DNA of 7,189 nt from contig JAEOTG010000129.1 of NCBI GenBank assembly GCA_016839985.1, positions 1-7,189 of the forward strand. The letters are read 5' to 3'. The number at the start of each line of letters is the position of its first letter. Positions within the stretch are counted from its first letter, which is position 1. The stretch comes from Candidatus Heimdallarchaeota archaeon (GTDB lineage: Archaea > Asgardarchaeota > Heimdallarchaeia > Heimdallarchaeales > Heimdallarchaeaceae). Shown piece by piece: positions 5,813 through 7,189 of this stretch. Both the position numbers and the translations under genes were made by a program. The notes under the pieces are model-generated. The model was given only the letters and a program-made list of their open reading frames with translations, was not told the origin of the DNA and searched no databases.

Positions 5813-6013
5813 ATGAAAAAAAGGCTAATAACATTCAAAGTTACTGATCAAATGATACAGTGGCTTATAGAAATGGAAACATCGGGGAATTATGGGTCGA
5901 GGTCAGAGTTAGTTAGAGATGCTCTAGCGGAATTTTTAGCAAAAGAATATTATAATGGTGATATACCTTTTAATGCTAGAATAAAGGAAAAAGAACAGCT
6001 AAACAGAATGTGA
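5813..6013 (+). CDS. Ribbon-helix-helix (CopG/Arc-type) DNA-binding protein
   Basis: This 66-residue protein matches the ribbon-helix-helix fold. A basic N-terminal beta strand (KKRLITFKV, 2-10) would pair with that of a second subunit and enter the DNA major groove. It is followed by helix A (TDQMIQWLIEMETSG, about 11-25), then the turn NYGSRSELVRDAL and helix B (about 29-45), which is typical of CopG-family regulators. A short charged tail of about 20 residues follows, with no effector domain such as the NikR metal-binding domain. I chose ATG 5813 rather than GTG 5801, because the fold begins directly with MKKRLITFKV and gtgggg sits just upstream. It could be an antitoxin-like repressor, but no toxin gene follows: the next gene is convergent and 267 bases away. 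Autoregulation through the upstream inverted repeat is a reasonable inference. The targets are unknown. Confidence 0.88.
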   Translation: MKKRLITFKVTDQMIQWLIEMETSGNYGSRSELVRDALAEFLAKEYYNGDIPFNARIKEKEQLNRM

Positions 6014-6154
6014 AATAGGAAGTTTCCGTTCAACAAATCATTTAATCAAAACTTCTTTATTTTAAACATGTAATTCATATAAGTAAATAGTCTTACATCT
6101 TTTTCTTCTGAAAAATTTCAAAATTAGTTTTAGAAGGTTAAAATGAATTTGGTC

Positions 6155-6180
6155 AAGCTTAAGCTTCTTATTTAAATAAG
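6155..6180. repeat. Two adjacent perfect palindromes between convergent genes
   Basis: AAGCTTAAGCTT (6155-6166) is a perfect 12-base palindrome and is immediately followed by CTTATTTAAATAAG (6167-6180), a perfect 14-base palindrome. Together they lie in the 267-base gap between the RHH gene and the convergent methyltransferase gene. They could form a transcript-end structure for either strand, or be protein-binding sites. The rest of this gap shows only T-rich and A-rich runs and no credible gene. Confidence 0.45.
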
Positions 6181-6280
6181 CTCTAGTTTGCAAAATATTG
6201 AAAACCTCAGAATCTTGTTCAAAATTTAGGGTAAATCAATTGGTTTGAGTATTTTTTTAGGTTGAAGGAGAAATATTTTT

Positions 6281-7189
6281 TCAATTTGACCAATGTAACT
6301 TTGCATTTTCCTGAATATATCTTTTAGTTTCATCTGGAATGTTATAAAAGTCAAATATTATTTCATCCACTAAGTGTCGTAATTTCTTTATGTCACTCTT
6401 ATTTTTTGTTGAATTCATCCATTGACTTACAGCTGTTTCTATTTTTCTTTTTTCTTCATTTCCTAAATTTGCATAAGGTAATTCTCTTACCAAATTAGAA
6501 GTTATATCTCTCTGAATATAGCTTTCCATCAGGAACTGAACTAAAGTCGAAGAAAGGTAACCAAAAATGACAAGAAGAGTACTCTTATCTGATGTATATA
6601 TAATATCGAATATATCATTAACATAATAATCCTCAGAAAGATCTAATCCTATTAGCCACTGCTTTCCTCTATTTCTTCTAATTATCTTATCTCTTTCAAA
6701 AATACTTTCAGAACCAGGAGCACCAAGTAATTCCTTATCATATACAAATTGCTCTCCACCATAAAAAACTTGGAAATTTCCAACTCCTTCTCTTCTAGTA
6801 CCACTAGAACTATTATGACGAATGAGTTTCTTAACCTTTATCTTATCAAAATCTTTCAAATTCTTATTATAATAAAATTCCTGATACATCCTGCTCAAAG
6901 TTAATCCTCTTCTTATCTCACAAAAATTCTTCAAAGGCTCTGATTTTTCAAAGACATTGTCTAAATTGTGATAAACACTTCCTGGTATAAAGGGAATTCT
7001 GAACAAAGGAAATTTTATGCTTTTGAAATCCACTTCTATTTTTTCATTAGATTTCTCATCATGAATTTGAAAGAATTCTCTCTTCTGTTCTTTATCCCAG
7101 AAAATTAATCCATATTCATTAATTACATCTTCGAATCTTGTTGAAGTTGAAAGTATTATTTCTGAAAGTGATTTATCTTTAACGATTTT
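6281..7189 (-). CDS. DNA N6-adenine methyltransferase / type II RM enzyme, C-terminal part, cut by window edge
   Basis: The open frame runs from the stop at 6281 to the right edge with no stop, giving 302 visible residues and a missing N-terminus. The GTG at 7031-7033 is an internal valine codon and not a start. The fragment resembles the C-terminal target-recognition part of TaqI/Eco57I-like enzymes. Typical marks are PLKNFCEIRRGLT (about 85-97 of the fragment), an ERDKIIRRNRGKQWLIGLD stretch (165-183), and YYVNDIFDIIY (188-198). They continue with a helix like the LNS-type helix of the family (LVIFGYLSSTLVQFLM, about 206-221), an RELPYANL motif (about 235-242), and a closing LVDEIIFDFYNIPDE helix (about 273-287). 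The SAM-binding and NPPY catalytic motifs would lie beyond the edge. I therefore cannot say whether it is methyltransferase only or a restriction-methyltransferase fusion, nor name its DNA target. The low match to any one characterised enzyme and the neighbouring orphan RHH gene suggest an accessory, possibly transferred locus. Confidence 0.8.
   Translation of the reverse strand, partial: KIVKDKSLSEIILSTSTRFEDVINEYGLIFWDKEQKREFFQIHDEKSNEKIEVDFKSIKFPLFRIPFIPGSVYHNLDNVFEKSEPLKNFCEIRRGLTLSRMYQEFYYNKNLKDFDKIKVKKLIRHNSSSGTRREGVGNFQVFYGGEQFVYDKELLGAPGSESIFERDKIIRRNRGKQWLIGLDLSEDYYVNDIFDIIYTSDKSTLLVIFGYLSSTLVQFLMESYIQRDITSNLVRELPYANLGNEEKRKIETAVSQWMNSTKNKSDIKKLRHLVDEIIFDFYNIPDETKRYIQENAKLHWSN

Noticed and set aside
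5767..5813. gtgatgg as the C box of a C/D-box guide RNA
   Set aside because: It does not match the RUGAUGA consensus fully, and no CUGA D box follows at a suitable distance.
6143..6175. Short ATG frame of 10 codons in the convergent gap
   Set aside because: It is too short, has no promoter or homology support, and overlaps the palindromes.
1..7189. CRISPR array, tRNA, rRNA or insertion sequence
   Set aside because: No regularly spaced repeats, cloverleaf-like sequence, rRNA segment, transposase frame or paired terminal inverted repeats were found by eye.

Overview
The window looks archaeal. The firmest sign is a stand-alone wyosine-type radical-SAM enzyme (TYW1/Taw1, 3373-4326). This family is known only from archaea and eukaryotes, and the eukaryotic form normally carries an added flavodoxin domain that is absent here. 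The DNA is strongly AT-rich. Start codons lack convincing Shine-Dalgarno sequences, and several have a TATA-like element about 25-30 bases upstream, as expected for archaeal TBP promoters making leaderless or short-leader mRNAs. Helical-repeat proteins and lineage-specific unknowns next to TYW1 would fit an AT-rich Asgard-type archaeon, but that placement is inference and was not tested.

Layout. (1) 93-2240, plus strand: a 583-residue unrecognised, probably soluble alpha-helical protein, followed after 27 bases by a small two-helix membrane protein with an acidic, polar C-terminal tail. (2) 2241-2774, minus strand: a GtrA-family membrane protein whose stop codon directly abuts the stop of the small membrane protein. 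(3) 2775-2889: divergent intergenic region with a good TATA element for the plus-strand gene. (4) 2890-4326, plus strand: a STAS/SpoIIAA-like small protein with a lysine-rich segment, then TYW1. (5) 4391-5506, plus strand: a HEAT-repeat protein with its own TATA element and an unrecognised C-terminal half. (6) 5507-6280: a gene-poor stretch holding only a 66-residue ribbon-helix-helix (RHH) DNA-binding protein at 5813-6013, surrounded by palindromes and a 12-base direct repeat. (7) 6281-7189, minus strand: the C-terminal part of a DNA N6-adenine methyltransferase or restriction-methyltransferase, including its target-recognition region. The frame stays open through the right edge, so the gene is cut by the window.

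How the genes relate. The left two thirds looks like ordinary chromosomal housekeeping plus lineage-specific genes: tRNA modification, membrane glycan or lipid-linked sugar transport, and scaffold-type repeat proteins. The right third, with an orphan RHH regulator and a restriction-modification component, looks like accessory DNA. No complete undescribed system is evident. The best leads are the divergent TYW1 with an extra cysteine beside its cluster motifs, the two unrecognised helical proteins, and the palindrome-rich surroundings of the RHH gene.
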